A stretch of DNA of 64,000 bases, taken from assembly GCF_044142105.1 (NCBI RefSeq), contig NZ_JBGTYM010000001.1:868001-932000 (forward strand), in the 5' to 3' direction. Numbering within the stretch: the stretch's first letter is position 1; each line of letters begins with the position of its first letter. A program made the position numbers and the translations under genes. Below the pieces are notes generated by a model that had not been told where the DNA came from, ran no database searches, and was given only the letters and a program-made list of their open reading frames with translations. Origin of the DNA: Pseudogemmobacter sp044142105. Lineage in GTDB: Bacteria > Pseudomonadota > Alphaproteobacteria > Rhodobacterales > Rhodobacteraceae. Below, in pieces: positions 55,792-64,000 of the stretch.

Positions 55792-57186
55792 TTATTTGCC
55801 GATCTTGCTGAGGATCTCGTCCAGCTTCTTGCCGCGCGACGAAGTTGCCGGGGCTGACTTGACCGCGTCAAAATAGGCTTCGGGGTCGAAGGTGGGAATG
55901 CCCAGCTTCAGATGCTCGGCCGTTAGCAGACCCATGGCCGCCAGGATACGATAGACCGCGACATAGCGGTTGGCCTCGGCCTGAAGCCGCGAGGCACGGG
56001 CGTCCAGCAGTTCCTGCTCGGCATCCAGCACATCCAGCGTTGTGCGCGCGCCCAGCGTCGCCTCTTCGCGCACCCCATCAAATGCCGCCTGAGCGGCACG
56101 GATCTGGCGATCCGAGGCCTCGATCGAGGCCACGAAGACCGCAAGATTGGCCCAGGCATTGCCCAGATTCTGCTCCACGGTCACGACCGTCTGCATCAGC
56201 CCCGCACGCGACGCGTCCTTGTTGGCCAATGCCTTGCGATAGAGGGCCGAGAAGCGACCGCCGGCATAGATCGTCTGGCTCATCTGAAGGCCCAATTGGG
56301 CCGACAGCGAGTCGCCATCCGCGGCCGAGCCGTCGCGGGTGGAGGCTGTGACATCAAGTCCCAGACCGATCGTGGGCTTCATATTCGCATCGGCCAGCGC
56401 GACCTGTCCGTCGGCGGCCTTGACCAGATGCTGGCCCTGAAGGATCGAGGGATGGGTGCGCACGGCGACGCTGCGCGCCTCTTCCAGAGTCTTGCCGATC
56501 TTCGGGCTTCTGGGCAGCGCGGCCAGATTGCCGGGGTAATGGCCGGTCGCGGCCTTGTAGCTTTCGCGCGCGATCATGAGGTCGCCTTCAGCGGCGGCCA
56601 GATTGGCACGGGCCGCAGCCAGGCGGGCCTCGGCGATCGAGACATCGGTCTTGGTGATCTCGCCCACGTCGAACCGGTCCTGCGCCGCGCGCAACTCCTG
56701 GGTGATCAGCCGCACGTTCGACTGGCGCAGCGCCACGATCTCGGCGGCGAGCTTCACGTCGACATAGGCCTGAACGGCGGCGAGCAGCACGCTCTGTTCG
56801 ACCTGGACCAGCGCCTGGCGCGTGGCCAGAACGGATTCCTTGGCGATCAGGATCGTAGCCTCGCGGCGACCGAAATCGTAAAGCGTCAGATCGGCCGAGA
56901 TTCCGAGCGAGGCGCTGAGCACATCGGTATTGGTCGTGACCCCCAGCGTATCCGCCCGCGTCCAGGTGGTGCCCGCCGACAGGACATAGCTGATGACCGG
57001 CCGCAGCGCCGAGACGGCGACCGCAAAATCCTCATCCGCGGCGCGCAGAACCGCTTCGTTCTGATCCAGCAGATGCGAGTTCTTATAGGCCGAAATCAGG
57101 GCATCCGTCAGGGTCTCGGCCCTTGCCGGCAAGCCTGCCAGCGAAATCGCCAGCCCGACCGCCATTCCGCGCAACCACTTTGCCAT
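55792..57186 (-). CDS. tolC: TolC-family outer membrane efflux protein
   Basis: Outer-membrane channel tunnel for type I secretion and efflux; trimeric. It is 464 aa, with signal peptide MAVGLAISLAGLPARAE. Two homologous outer-membrane-factor repeats (about 25-215 and 235-430) form the helical barrel. Typical segments are SLGISADLTLYDFGRREATI (about 92) and LGLQMSQTIYAGGRFSALY (about 295). It lies 89 bp after the Pcm-like gene, a pairing common in this group, and likely shares its transcript. Confidence 0.93.
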   Translation of the reverse strand: MAKWLRGMAVGLAISLAGLPARAETLTDALISAYKNSHLLDQNEAVLRAADEDFAVAVSALRPVISYVLSAGTTWTRADTLGVTTNTDVLSASLGISADLTLYDFGRREATILIAKESVLATRQALVQVEQSVLLAAVQAYVDVKLAAEIVALRQSNVRLITQELRAAQDRFDVGEITKTDVSIAEARLAAARANLAAAEGDLMIARESYKAATGHYPGNLAALPRSPKIGKTLEEARSVAVRTHPSILQGQHLVKAADGQVALADANMKPTIGLGLDVTASTRDGSAADGDSLSAQLGLQMSQTIYAGGRFSALYRKALANKDASRAGLMQTVVTVEQNLGNAWANLAVFVASIEASDRQIRAAQAAFDGVREEATLGARTTLDVLDAEQELLDARASRLQAEANRYVAVYRILAAMGLLTAEHLKLGIPTFDPEAYFDAVKSAPATSSRGKKLDEILSKIGK

Positions 57187-57275
57187 CCGCTCTGCCCTTT
57201 TCGTGACTGGCGGGCCCTTTCCGGCGGACCGCGCCTTGACCTTTTCCCGCAGGCCCGCCGACGGCCCCCGCAGCC

Positions 57276-57929
57276 CTAGAGCACGAAGCCCTGCCGCTTT
57301 CCAAAGCCCGGAAGAACCGGCGCCGCAGCATTGAACGCAAAGCGCCAGGAAATCCGTCCATCAATCTTGTGGCCGATGCGCACCGTGCCCAAAGCTCCAT
57401 CCAGGAAGACGGCGGCGATCCGGCCGCCATCCTTAAGCTGTCCCGCAATCGCGTCGGGCAGGGTCTCGACCCCGCCTTCGACCAGGATGACGTCATAGGG
57501 GCCATGCTTGGCCGCGCCACCCGCCAGGGGCGCCCTCACCACCACGGCAGTATCGACACCCTCTTCCGACAAGACGCGCTGCGCCTCGGCGGCCAGTGTC
57601 TCGTCCTCCTCGACCGCGACCACCGTCTCGGCCAGGCGCGCCATCACCGCCGCCGCATAGCCAAGCCCACAGCCCAGATCGAGCACCAGCTCATCCGGCT
57701 GGATGTCCAGCGCATCCAGCATCTTGGCAAGCGTGCGCGCATCCAGCAGCACGCGGCCCGGCGCGATCTCGACATTCGCGCCCACATAAGCCGCCTCGCG
57801 CTTGTCGCGCGGCACATAGACCTCGCGCGGGACATGCAGCATCGCCTCGATGATCGGGAACTTGGTCACGTCCGAGGGGCGGACCTGTGTATCTACCATC
57901 ATCATGCGGCGGGAAGCGAATTCGCTCAT
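57276..57929 (-). CDS. Protein-L-isoaspartate O-methyltransferase-like protein
   Basis: SAM methyltransferase of the PCMT family, 217 aa. SAM motif I is LVLDLGCGLGYAAAVMARL (about 80-98), then VVAVEEDETLA and VILVEGGVETLPD. In true PCMTs the acceptor-site motif TISQPHMVA-like lies ahead of motif I. Here the equivalent stretch reads EIAPGRVLLDARTLAKM, so isoaspartyl repair activity is doubtful. It directly precedes tolC. Confidence 0.82.
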   Translation of the reverse strand: MSEFASRRMMMVDTQVRPSDVTKFPIIEAMLHVPREVYVPRDKREAAYVGANVEIAPGRVLLDARTLAKMLDALDIQPDELVLDLGCGLGYAAAVMARLAETVVAVEEDETLAAEAQRVLSEEGVDTAVVVRAPLAGGAAKHGPYDVILVEGGVETLPDAIAGQLKDGGRIAAVFLDGALGTVRIGHKIDGRISWRFAFNAAAPVLPGFGKRQGFVL

Positions 57930-58158
57930 TCCGAACCTTCCGGTTTACATCGCGTGTTTCGAATATCTGACACAGGCTCCGCGGCGCGGCAACCTGTCCT
58001 TGCGCCCCTTTTTGCCCGAGCCGCGCGGATTTGGCCAGAGCTTGCCTTGCACAGCCGCCACGACCGCTGTGCGCAAACCGCAACCTGTCACGCGGAAGCC
58101 GCATCCTGCCCACGAGCCCGGTTGGCGCGAAGGATGGCCGCCAGAGGTTAAGGTCAGG
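57930..58158. other. 229-bp gap between the Pcm-like gene and the TauR-like gene
   Basis: Non-coding; both flanking genes read leftward, so it should hold the promoter of the Pcm-like/tolC unit. It contains scattered C/G-rich sequence and no clear hairpin or recognisable operator. Confidence 0.35.
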
Positions 58159-59622
58159 TCAAGCATCGCCATTTGCAAGCGCCCGGCCGATCCGCGATAT
58201 GCCCTCGGCGATACGCGCGGGCGGGATCGAGGTATAGGCCAGACGGTAGTGCCGCCGGTCGGGCCTGGCCGGGTCGAAGAAGCTGTGGCCCGGCTCGATC
58301 AGCACGCCCTCGGTCCTCAGATGCCGCGCCAGGCGCCCGGTATCGACGCCCTCGGGTGCAGCCATCCAGAAGCAAGACCCGCCAAACCCGCCCTGCCCCG
58401 CCACGGTCAGCCCCGCCTCGCGGATCGCCTCGTCCATGACCTGCCGCCGCCGCCGGAAGGCCAGCCGCATCCGGTTGATCATGGCGTCGTAATGCCCCTC
58501 GGCCAGGAAATAGGCGACCGTGCGCTGCACATGGCCGGGCGGGTGCTTCAGCACCATGGACCGCAGCGCCCGTGCCTCGGCGATGAAGCCCGGGGGGCCG
58601 ACCAGATAGCCAAGCCGCATTCCTGGGAAGATGGATTTCGAGAAAGAGCCCGCGTAGATCACCCGCCCCGCCTTGTCGAGCGACTTGAGCGCAGGCGAAA
58701 CCGGCTTGAGGAAGGACATCTCGAATTCATAATCGTCCTCGACAATGACGAAATCCTCGCGGCTCGCCGCCTCCAACAGCGCCAGGCGGCGGTCCAGCGG
58801 CATCGTGGCATTGGTCGGGCACTGGTGGCTGGGCGTGGCAAAGACCACATCGCAGCGCGGCAACACGGGCGGCAGACCGCCTTCATCGACATCGACGGAC
58901 AGGACCTCGGCGCCCGAGACCTCCAGGATCCGGCGCAGGCCCGGATAGGCCGGGTTCTCGACCAGCGCGCGACGGCCGACACCCAAGAGAACCTGCGACG
59001 CGATCCACAGCGCATTCTGCGCGCCCAGCGTCAACAGAACCTCGTCCGCACCGGCGGCGATGCCCCGGCGCGGCAGGATCACCCGCAACACCTGCTCGAT
59101 CAGCACCGGATCGTCGCGTTCGTAGTAATCCGAAGTCAGCGCCGCGAAATCGCGGCGTCCCAGCGCCCGCAGCGCGCAGGCCCGCCAGTTCTGGTGATCG
59201 AAAAGCGTCGGATCGGTCTGGCCATAGATGAAGGGCCAGGGATAGCGGTCCCAGTCGACCGGTCGGTCGACCAGCGTCATGGCACCGGAAAAGCGCCCGC
59301 CCGAGAGAGAGCGATAGTCCACCTCCTCGGCAGGCCGTGCCGAAGCCGGGAATTCCGGCGCCCGCGGCGCATTGTCCGAGACGTAATAGCCCGACCGGCC
59401 CCGCGCGCTGAGATAGTCGGAGGAGACCAGATCGCCATAGGCCAGCGTCACGGTGATGCGGCTGATGCCCAGATGCTCGGCCAGGCCGCGCGATGAGGGC
59501 ATCTTCTCGCCCGGGCGGAAGCGGCCGGCCAGGATGCCCTCGGTCACCATGGTGCGGATCCGGCTTTGCAACGTGCCTGCTCCGCCCGCCGCCAGAAAGA
59601 ACGCCTCGACCGGAATCGCCAT
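58159..59622 (-). CDS. MocR/PdxR-type regulator, TauR-like
   Basis: Transcription factor with an N-terminal GntR winged helix (about residues 12-78; SSRGLAEHLGISRITVTLAY) fused to a fold-type-I aminotransferase-like domain (about 120-487). The PLP Lys is expected in GSFSKSIFPGMRLGY (about 315). WPFIYGQTDPTLFDHQNWR (about 130) is the type seen in TauR, which activates taurine catabolism with PLP and taurine. 487 aa from ATG 59622; an ATG at 59640 adds six residues. The tpa gene is 1.9 kb away and a TauR-box-like site lies upstream of it. Related MocR regulators (PdxR, GabR) are possible. Confidence 0.8.
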   Translation of the reverse strand: MAIPVEAFFLAAGGAGTLQSRIRTMVTEGILAGRFRPGEKMPSSRGLAEHLGISRITVTLAYGDLVSSDYLSARGRSGYYVSDNAPRAPEFPASARPAEEVDYRSLSGGRFSGAMTLVDRPVDWDRYPWPFIYGQTDPTLFDHQNWRACALRALGRRDFAALTSDYYERDDPVLIEQVLRVILPRRGIAAGADEVLLTLGAQNALWIASQVLLGVGRRALVENPAYPGLRRILEVSGAEVLSVDVDEGGLPPVLPRCDVVFATPSHQCPTNATMPLDRRLALLEAASREDFVIVEDDYEFEMSFLKPVSPALKSLDKAGRVIYAGSFSKSIFPGMRLGYLVGPPGFIAEARALRSMVLKHPPGHVQRTVAYFLAEGHYDAMINRMRLAFRRRRQVMDEAIREAGLTVAGQGGFGGSCFWMAAPEGVDTGRLARHLRTEGVLIEPGHSFFDPARPDRRHYRLAYTSIPPARIAEGISRIGRALANGDA

Positions 59623-59708
59623 AGCTTGAACTGGCCTCATTGATCCAGAAATCTGGCGCTACAAGGCGGCGGGGACCCGCTTTTGTCAAGGCCGCGCCCG
59701 GAGTGCCG

Positions 59709-60284
59709 TTACCCCAACGCCTTGGTGAAGAGGATCCATTCCGATGCCCCGACCTGCCAGTCGCCCTTGACCACCGCGCGCCGCGCCTGCTCGGCATAGC
59801 CCTGGCCGCAATACAGCCGCAGCGCATCGCCATGGGTATCGGCGGCGATCAGGCTGATCTGGCGAAAGCCCCCCGCCCGGGCGACCTCTTCCGCCTTGGC
59901 CAGAAGCGCCCGGCCGAGGCCGCGGCCGCGATGGTCCTCATAGGTCGCAAGCACATTGAGATACCACGATCCCGGCGCCAGCGCCTCGAGTTCCAGCAGC
60001 GGCACGAAGATCGGCGGGGTGTCGGGGTCGATCGCGGCGGGTTCGGGATCGGCGGGATAGCCCAGAAGGCAGGCCGCGACCGCGCCCTGATCCTCGGCCA
60101 GCCAGGCGTTGCGGTAAGAGAAATTGCCGCTTTCCCGCGCCGCGCGTTCCATGCCCCAGGCCCAGGGATCCCCCTCGGGTCCAACCGATTTCTTCCAGAA
60201 ATGCAGCGGCAGGTCGTCCGCCGCCATGTTGATGAACCGCGCCAGATGCGCCGCATCTGTTGCTTCTGCCTGCCTGATCCTCAT
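59709..60284 (-). CDS. GNAT-family N-acetyltransferase
   Basis: Acetyl-CoA-dependent N-acetyltransferase, 191 aa. The acetyl-CoA motif A is LNVLATYEDHRGRGLGRALL (about 115-134; R/Q-x-x-G-x-G/A as RGRGLGRA), with RLYCGQGYAEQARR (about 160) as motif B. ATG 60284 is chosen over 60350, where the upstream residues lack support. The substrate is unknown. It lies between the TauR-like regulator and a cupin gene on the other strand. Confidence 0.87.
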   Translation of the reverse strand: MRIRQAEATDAAHLARFINMAADDLPLHFWKKSVGPEGDPWAWGMERAARESGNFSYRNAWLAEDQGAVAACLLGYPADPEPAAIDPDTPPIFVPLLELEALAPGSWYLNVLATYEDHRGRGLGRALLAKAEEVARAGGFRQISLIAADTHGDALRLYCGQGYAEQARRAVVKGDWQVGASEWILFTKALG

Positions 60285-60422
60285 CCCGTCCCGCCTGTGC
60301 TTCCCGTCGCCTGCGAGGTTCCGCAGCCGCGGCGGAAGTGCAAGAGGCAAAGCGCAGACGGCTTGTCACCCCGGCGGCAAGCCCCTACCAAATGGCCCGG
60401 ACAGACAGAAAAGGACAAAGCC

Positions 60423-60776
60423 ATGAGCGACACGATCTTCCGCTTCCCCGCGCCCGGGGCCGATGCGATCACCACCGACCTTGCCGGCTGGGTCAAGACC
60501 GAAGGCCACCCGACCATGCGCTACTGGGTGCAGCACAGCTCGGCCGATGGCAGCGTGATCAGCGGCACCTGGGAGGCGACGCCCGGCACCTGGCACGCGA
60601 CCTACCAGTCTTACGAATTCGTGCATCTGATCGAGGGCGAGATCATCATCACCCCCGATGGAGGCGCGCCAGTCACGGTGCGGCCGGGCGATGCCTTCGC
60701 GGTGGAACCCACCTTCAAGGGCACCTGGCAAGTGACGAAGCCGGTCCGCAAGCATTTCTGCATCAAGCTGAAATAA
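60423..60776 (+). CDS. Cupin-domain protein (DUF861 type)
   Basis: Small single-cupin protein, 117 aa. WVQHSSADGSVISGTWEA (about 35), YEFVHLIEGEIIITPDGG (about 63) and VRPGDAFAVEPTFKGTW (about 84) are the (R)-ureidoglycolate-lyase-like cupin_3 pattern, in which E/H residues bind a metal. Start ATG 60423. Function is unknown; this fold is common among enzymes and small-molecule sensors. Confidence 0.82.
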   Translation: MSDTIFRFPAPGADAITTDLAGWVKTEGHPTMRYWVQHSSADGSVISGTWEATPGTWHATYQSYEFVHLIEGEIIITPDGGAPVTVRPGDAFAVEPTFKGTWQVTKPVRKHFCIKLK

Positions 60777-60878
60777 CGCCCCAGACCGGGGCAGGCCGCC
60801 GCCGCCCCGGCCCGCAGGATAAAAAGGTCTGGACAGGCCAGGCCCCCGCGCCGAGCATGGCACGACCGGAGGCCCGCC

Positions 60879-61349
60879 ATGCATCCAGACCTCGCATTCC
60901 TGCGCCAGACGATCGAGCTGGCCGCTGCATCCCGCGCGGCCGGCAACCATCCCTTCGGCGCGCTGCTTGCCGGGCGGGACGGCGCGGTGCTGCTGGTCTC
61001 GGGAAACACCTATGCCCAGGATCGCGGTTGCGGCCATGCCGAGGCCAATGTCGCACGCGCGGCCGCCCGGCGTTACGCGCCCGATTTCCTGGAAAGCTGC
61101 ACGCTTTTCACCTCGGTCGAACCCTGCTGCATGTGCGCCGGGGCCTGCTATTGGGCCGGGATCGGCACGGTGGTCTACGGCTTGACCGAAAAGCGCCTGG
61201 CCGAACTGACCGGCGACAACCCGGAAAACCTGACGCTCGATCTATCCTGCCATAAGGTCTTCGCCGCCGGACGCCGCAGGGTCAGCGTGCGCGGCCCCTA
61301 CCCAGAGCTGGAAGCCGAGATCATCGTAGGCCACAAGGACTTCTGGTAA
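60879..61349 (+). CDS. Nucleoside/cytosine deaminase-family protein
   Basis: Zinc-dependent deaminase of the CDA fold, 156 aa. The zinc and catalytic motif HAE is in GCGHAEANVARAAARR (about 48), and the PCxxC motif is VEPCCMCAGACYWAGIG (about 79). The proton-shuttle Glu is in HAE. Members include guanine deaminase, TadA-like and pyrimidine deaminases. Without TadA-specific residues it is probably a free-base or nucleoside deaminase. ATG 60879 has GGAGG upstream. Confidence 0.85.
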   Translation: MHPDLAFLRQTIELAAASRAAGNHPFGALLAGRDGAVLLVSGNTYAQDRGCGHAEANVARAAARRYAPDFLESCTLFTSVEPCCMCAGACYWAGIGTVVYGLTEKRLAELTGDNPENLTLDLSCHKVFAAGRRRVSVRGPYPELEAEIIVGHKDFW

Positions 61350-61352
61350 GCC

Positions 61353-61392
61353 CTTCATCTTGGCGCAAATACTCGCCACCGGAGGCGTCCCG
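61353..61392 (+). repeat. Dispersed intergenic motif copy (CTTCATCTTGG...AAATACTC)
   Basis: CTTCATCTTGGCGCAAATAC then TCGCCACCGGAGGCG, related to the copies at 3601 and 20050 and, inverted, at 9777. It follows the deaminase gene stop within a few bases. Confidence 0.4.
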
Positions 61393-61431
61393 AGCCGGTC
61401 GGCGGGAGGCCAGAGGCGCGTGAAAAGACTT

Positions 61432-61460
61432 GCGGCCCGGCCTTCTTCAGGCCGGGCCGC
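61432..61460 (-). terminator. Terminator downstream of tpa
   Basis: Perfect 11-bp stem GCGGCCCGGCC (61432-61442) / GGCCGGGCCGC (61450-61460) with a 7-nt loop. On the minus strand it is followed by AAGTCTTTTC. It ends the tpa transcript 24 bp past its stop. Confidence 0.85.
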
Positions 61461-61484
61461 ACCATCGGATCACTTCCGCGAAGA

Positions 61485-62864
61485 TCAGCCGAAGACCTTG
61501 GTCAGCGCCTTGTCGATGGCGCCGGTGATGGCATCGATGTCATCCGCGGTGGCGATCAGCGCGGGCGATAGGCAAAGCGTGTTGTTCAGCCCGGGCAGCG
61601 AGCGGTTGGTCATGCCGATGATCACGCCCTGCGCATTGCAATCGGCCACCACGGCGGCGACCTTCTTCTCGTCCATCGGCTCCTTGGTCTGGCGGTCGGC
61701 GACCAGCTCGGCGCCGCAGAACAGCCCCGCCCCGCGCACATCCCCGATGACCTTGTGCTTCTCCATCAGCGCCCGCAGGTTGTCGACCGTCCGCTTGCCC
61801 ATGCGCTTGGTGTTTTCGAGAAGGTTCTCGTCCTCGATGATGCGCATGTTCTCCAGGGCCGCGGCCGGGCCGGAGGTGCAGCCGCCAAAGGTGGAAATAT
61901 CGCGGAAATAGCTCATCGGATCGGCGGCATCGGCCTTGAACATGTCGAAGACCGCTTCCGTCGTCACGGTGCAGGAAATCGCCGCATAGCCCGAGGCAAC
62001 GCCCTTGGCCATCGTCACGAAATCGGGCTTGATGCCGTAGTTCTGGTAGCCGAACCATTCGCCGGTGCGGCCGACGCCGCAGACCACTTCATCGATGTGC
62101 AGCAGGATGTCGTATTTCTTGCAGATCTCCTGCACCCGCTCCCAATAGCCCTTCGGCGGCACGATCACGCCGCCGCCCGCCGTCACCGGCTCCAGCACGA
62201 TGGCGCCCACAGTGTCGGGGCCTTCGCGCAGGATCACCTCTTCAATCGCATCGGCCGCGCGCTCGCCGTAGTTTTCCACATCCCATTGCTTGCGGTATTC
62301 CAGGCAATGCGGAACCATGACGAAACCGTCCGGGTAAGGCCCGTATTGCATCGCGCGCTCGGCCTGTCCGCTGGTCGCCAGGGCGCCGATGGTGGTGCCG
62401 TGATAGTCGCGCTCGCGGTAGAGGATCTTGCCCTTCTTGCCGCCATGCACGCGGTGCGACAGCTGGCGCACCATCTTGTAGACCTTCTCGTTCGCTTCCG
62501 AACCCGAATTGGAATAATAGACCCGGCTCATCCCCGGCATCTTCGAGATCAGCTTTTCCGCAAACAACGCGCCGGGAATCGATCCGCCCACGCCCGCGAA
62601 ATAGTTCATCTTGATCAGCTGGTCGCGCACGACATTGGCGATCGACTCGCGGCCATAGCCCACGTTCACCGTCCAGACCGCGCCCGAGACCGCGTCGATA
62701 TATTCCTTGCCGCGCGCATCCCAGACCCGCAGCCCCTTGCCCTCGACGATCACGCGCGGGTCCACGGTCTCAAATTGCTTGTGCTGTACCAGATGATGCC
62801 AGACATGGGCGCGGTCAGCCTCGACCACGCGATCCATGTCGTTCATTCCGCTCATGCCTTCCAT
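61485..62864 (-). CDS. tpa: Taurine-pyruvate aminotransferase
   Basis: Class III PLP aminotransferase expected to move the amino group of taurine to pyruvate, giving sulfoacetaldehyde and alanine. It is 459 aa. HVWHHLVQHKQFETVDPRV (about 20) and SGAVWTVNVGYGRESIA (about 60) are Tpa-type segments. The PLP Lys is in FVTMAKGVASGYAAIS (about 280) and the Asp in LHIDEVVCGVGRTGEW (about 255). No xsc, pta or tau transporter is next to it in the window. A TauR-box-like pair lies upstream, and the TauR-like regulator is nearby. Confidence 0.83.
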   Translation of the reverse strand: MEGMSGMNDMDRVVEADRAHVWHHLVQHKQFETVDPRVIVEGKGLRVWDARGKEYIDAVSGAVWTVNVGYGRESIANVVRDQLIKMNYFAGVGGSIPGALFAEKLISKMPGMSRVYYSNSGSEANEKVYKMVRQLSHRVHGGKKGKILYRERDYHGTTIGALATSGQAERAMQYGPYPDGFVMVPHCLEYRKQWDVENYGERAADAIEEVILREGPDTVGAIVLEPVTAGGGVIVPPKGYWERVQEICKKYDILLHIDEVVCGVGRTGEWFGYQNYGIKPDFVTMAKGVASGYAAISCTVTTEAVFDMFKADAADPMSYFRDISTFGGCTSGPAAALENMRIIEDENLLENTKRMGKRTVDNLRALMEKHKVIGDVRGAGLFCGAELVADRQTKEPMDEKKVAAVVADCNAQGVIIGMTNRSLPGLNNTLCLSPALIATADDIDAITGAIDKALTKVFG

Positions 62865-62907
62865 GGCACACCCTTTCGGTCAGAGAATTCGCCACGCGCA
62901 GTATGAG

Positions 62908-62935
62908 CCAAATCCGGGCCCATCATTAGGACCAG
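62908..62935 (-). promoter_or_regulatory. Candidate TauR-type repeat upstream of tpa
   Basis: Minus strand CTGGTCCTAA (62935-62926) resembles the R. capsulatus TauR repeat CTGGACTTAA at 8 of 10 positions. CCGGATTTGG (62917-62908) matches 6 of 10, 18 bp further on. The pair sits 44-71 bp before the tpa start at 62864. Tentative; the consensus is quoted from memory of the published system. Confidence 0.4.
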
Positions 62936-62973
62936 ACCACGCGGCGCGGTAAGGCCAGACGACGGGGGCAGAC

Positions 62974-63987
62974 CTACTTGCCGTAAAATTCCCGATACCA
63001 GGCCACGAAGCGCCGCATCCCCTCGCGCAGATCGGTTTTCGGCGCATAGCCGGTCAGTGATTTCAGAAGCGCAGCATCGGCCCAGGTCGCGGGCACGTCG
63101 CCCATCTGCATCGGCAGATAGTTGCGGATCGCCTTCTTGCCCAGCACATCCTCGATCGCTTCGACGAAATCGAGCAACTTGACCTTTTCGGAATTGCCGA
63201 TGTTGACGATGCGGAAGGGCGCGTCCTTTGACAGGCTGTCGCCCTCGGACACGGCCTCGCCCGGTGCGGGCCGCACCGGCACCGCGTCGATCAGCAGGCG
63301 GATGCCCTCGACCAGATCGTCGACGCAGGTGAAGTCGCGCCACATCTCGCCATTGTTGTAGATGTCGATGGGCCGGTCGTTCAGGATCGCGTCGACGAAT
63401 TTGAAATAGGCCAGGTCGGGCCGCCCCCAGGTGCCGTAGACGGTGAAGAAGCGGAACATTGTGGTCGGGATGTTCCACAGATGGGCATAGGCATGGCCCA
63501 TGGATTCCGTGGCCTTCTTGGTCGCGGCATAGATCGTCAGCTGACCGTCGGCCTTGTCGGTCTCGCGAAACGGCATCGCCTCGTTCGCGCCGTAGATCGA
63601 CGAGGTCGAGGCCATCAGCAGGTGCTGCACGCCCAGCCGCCGCGCCGCCTCGATCACGTTGAAAGTGCCCACGACATTCGCGCTGACATAGGAGCGCGGG
63701 TTTTCAAGACTGTAGCGCACGCCTGCCTGGGCGGCGAGATGGATGATGACATCGGGGACGAAGGCGTCGATGGCGGCGTCCAGCGCCTGCACATCCTCAA
63801 GCATCGCCTCGGTCGCGGCAAAACCCGGTGTCTGCAGAAGCATCGCATGGCGGCGGCGCTTGAGCGTGACATCGTAATAATCGGTCATGCCGTCATACCC
63901 GGTGACCTGCCAGCCATGCGCCAGCAAAAGCCGCGCAAGGTGGAAGCCGATGAAACCGGCAGTTCCGGTGATGAAGGCCTTGCGCAT
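62974..63987 (-). CDS. NAD-dependent epimerase, UDP-glucuronate 4-epimerase-like
   Basis: Extended short-chain dehydrogenase, 337 aa. The Rossmann motif is FITGTAGFIGFHLARLL (about residues 5-21), the catalytic triad Ser in MASTSSIYG (about 122) and Tyr/Lys in IYAATKKATE (about 150). RFFTVYGTWGRPDLAYFKF (about 180) is typical of UDP-glucuronate 4-epimerases that supply galacturonate for capsule or LPS. Start ATG 63987 near the right edge; the last 13 bases of the window are upstream sequence. Confidence 0.9.
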   Translation of the reverse strand: MRKAFITGTAGFIGFHLARLLLAHGWQVTGYDGMTDYYDVTLKRRRHAMLLQTPGFAATEAMLEDVQALDAAIDAFVPDVIIHLAAQAGVRYSLENPRSYVSANVVGTFNVIEAARRLGVQHLLMASTSSIYGANEAMPFRETDKADGQLTIYAATKKATESMGHAYAHLWNIPTTMFRFFTVYGTWGRPDLAYFKFVDAILNDRPIDIYNNGEMWRDFTCVDDLVEGIRLLIDAVPVRPAPGEAVSEGDSLSKDAPFRIVNIGNSEKVKLLDFVEAIEDVLGKKAIRNYLPMQMGDVPATWADAALLKSLTGYAPKTDLREGMRRFVAWYREFYGK

Positions 63988-64000
63988 CGCTCGACTGCCC

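Overview
The window is high-GC, almost fully coding DNA with strong third-position GC bias. Antisense frames stay open for hundreds of codons for that reason and were left out. The gene families point to an alphaproteobacterium of the Rhodobacteraceae (Paracoccus/Rhodobacter-like). The main clues are the glpSTPQUV glycerol ABC system, pntA/pntB, a Tpa/TauR pair, a PopZ-like protein, a Pcm-like gene beside tolC, and a small protein resembling DUF6280. No rRNA, tRNA, CRISPR array, insertion sequence or phage gene was seen. This is a chromosomal segment rich in transport and catabolism, and 60 protein genes are supported.

Layout. 1-2.1 kb: pstA (cut by the window edge) and pstC, with an 11-bp-phased Pho-box-like array but no pstS next to them. 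2.2-20 kb: a carbohydrate catabolic locus in several divergent units. It holds a FucU/RbsD mutarotase, ribokinase, MalK-type ATPase, a Tat-signal binding protein, two permeases, an FGGY kinase, an M42 FrvX/SgcX-type hydrolase, a BtpA/SgcQ protein, an aldo-keto reductase, a second PfkB kinase, a TIM-barrel isomerase, a GntR/FCD regulator, a UxaA-type dehydratase, a SAM methyltransferase and an alpha/beta hydrolase. A thioredoxin-reductase-like gene is nested inside. The palindrome CTAACATGTTAG occurs perfectly at 4786, 7695 and 16928, and as a 10/12 variant at 13293, each time in a promoter gap of this locus. That makes it look like one regulon run by the local GntR protein. The substrate is unknown, and this is the best candidate for an undescribed pathway.

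20-25.6 kb: a polyamine-type (Pot-like) ABC importer with two tandem paralogous Tat-signal binding proteins. 25.9-38.1 kb: glycerol use, with glpR divergent from glpD-glpS-glpT-glpP-glpQ-glpU-glpV. An AraC regulator and a metallo-beta-lactamase-fold protein follow, then glpK, whose ribosome-binding site lies inside a perfect 12-bp inverted repeat. GlpS and GlpT carry complementary defects in their ATPase motifs, suggesting one degenerate ATP site.

38-64 kb: pntB/pntA, an ICMT-like methyltransferase, kynureninase, a YkuD L,D-transpeptidase lipoprotein, a D-lyxose-isomerase-like enzyme, a DUF1304 protein behind four 11-bp direct repeats, a class I glutamine-amidotransferase-like hydrolase, DenD, a second metallo-beta-lactamase-fold protein, an EamA transporter, ExoD, a class V aminotransferase, an MsbA-type exporter, YgfZ, a DUF6280-like protein, a PopZ-like protein, TolC, a Pcm-like protein, a TauR-like MocR regulator, GNAT, cupin and deaminase genes, taurine-pyruvate aminotransferase, and a UDP-glucuronate-4-epimerase-like enzyme at the right edge.
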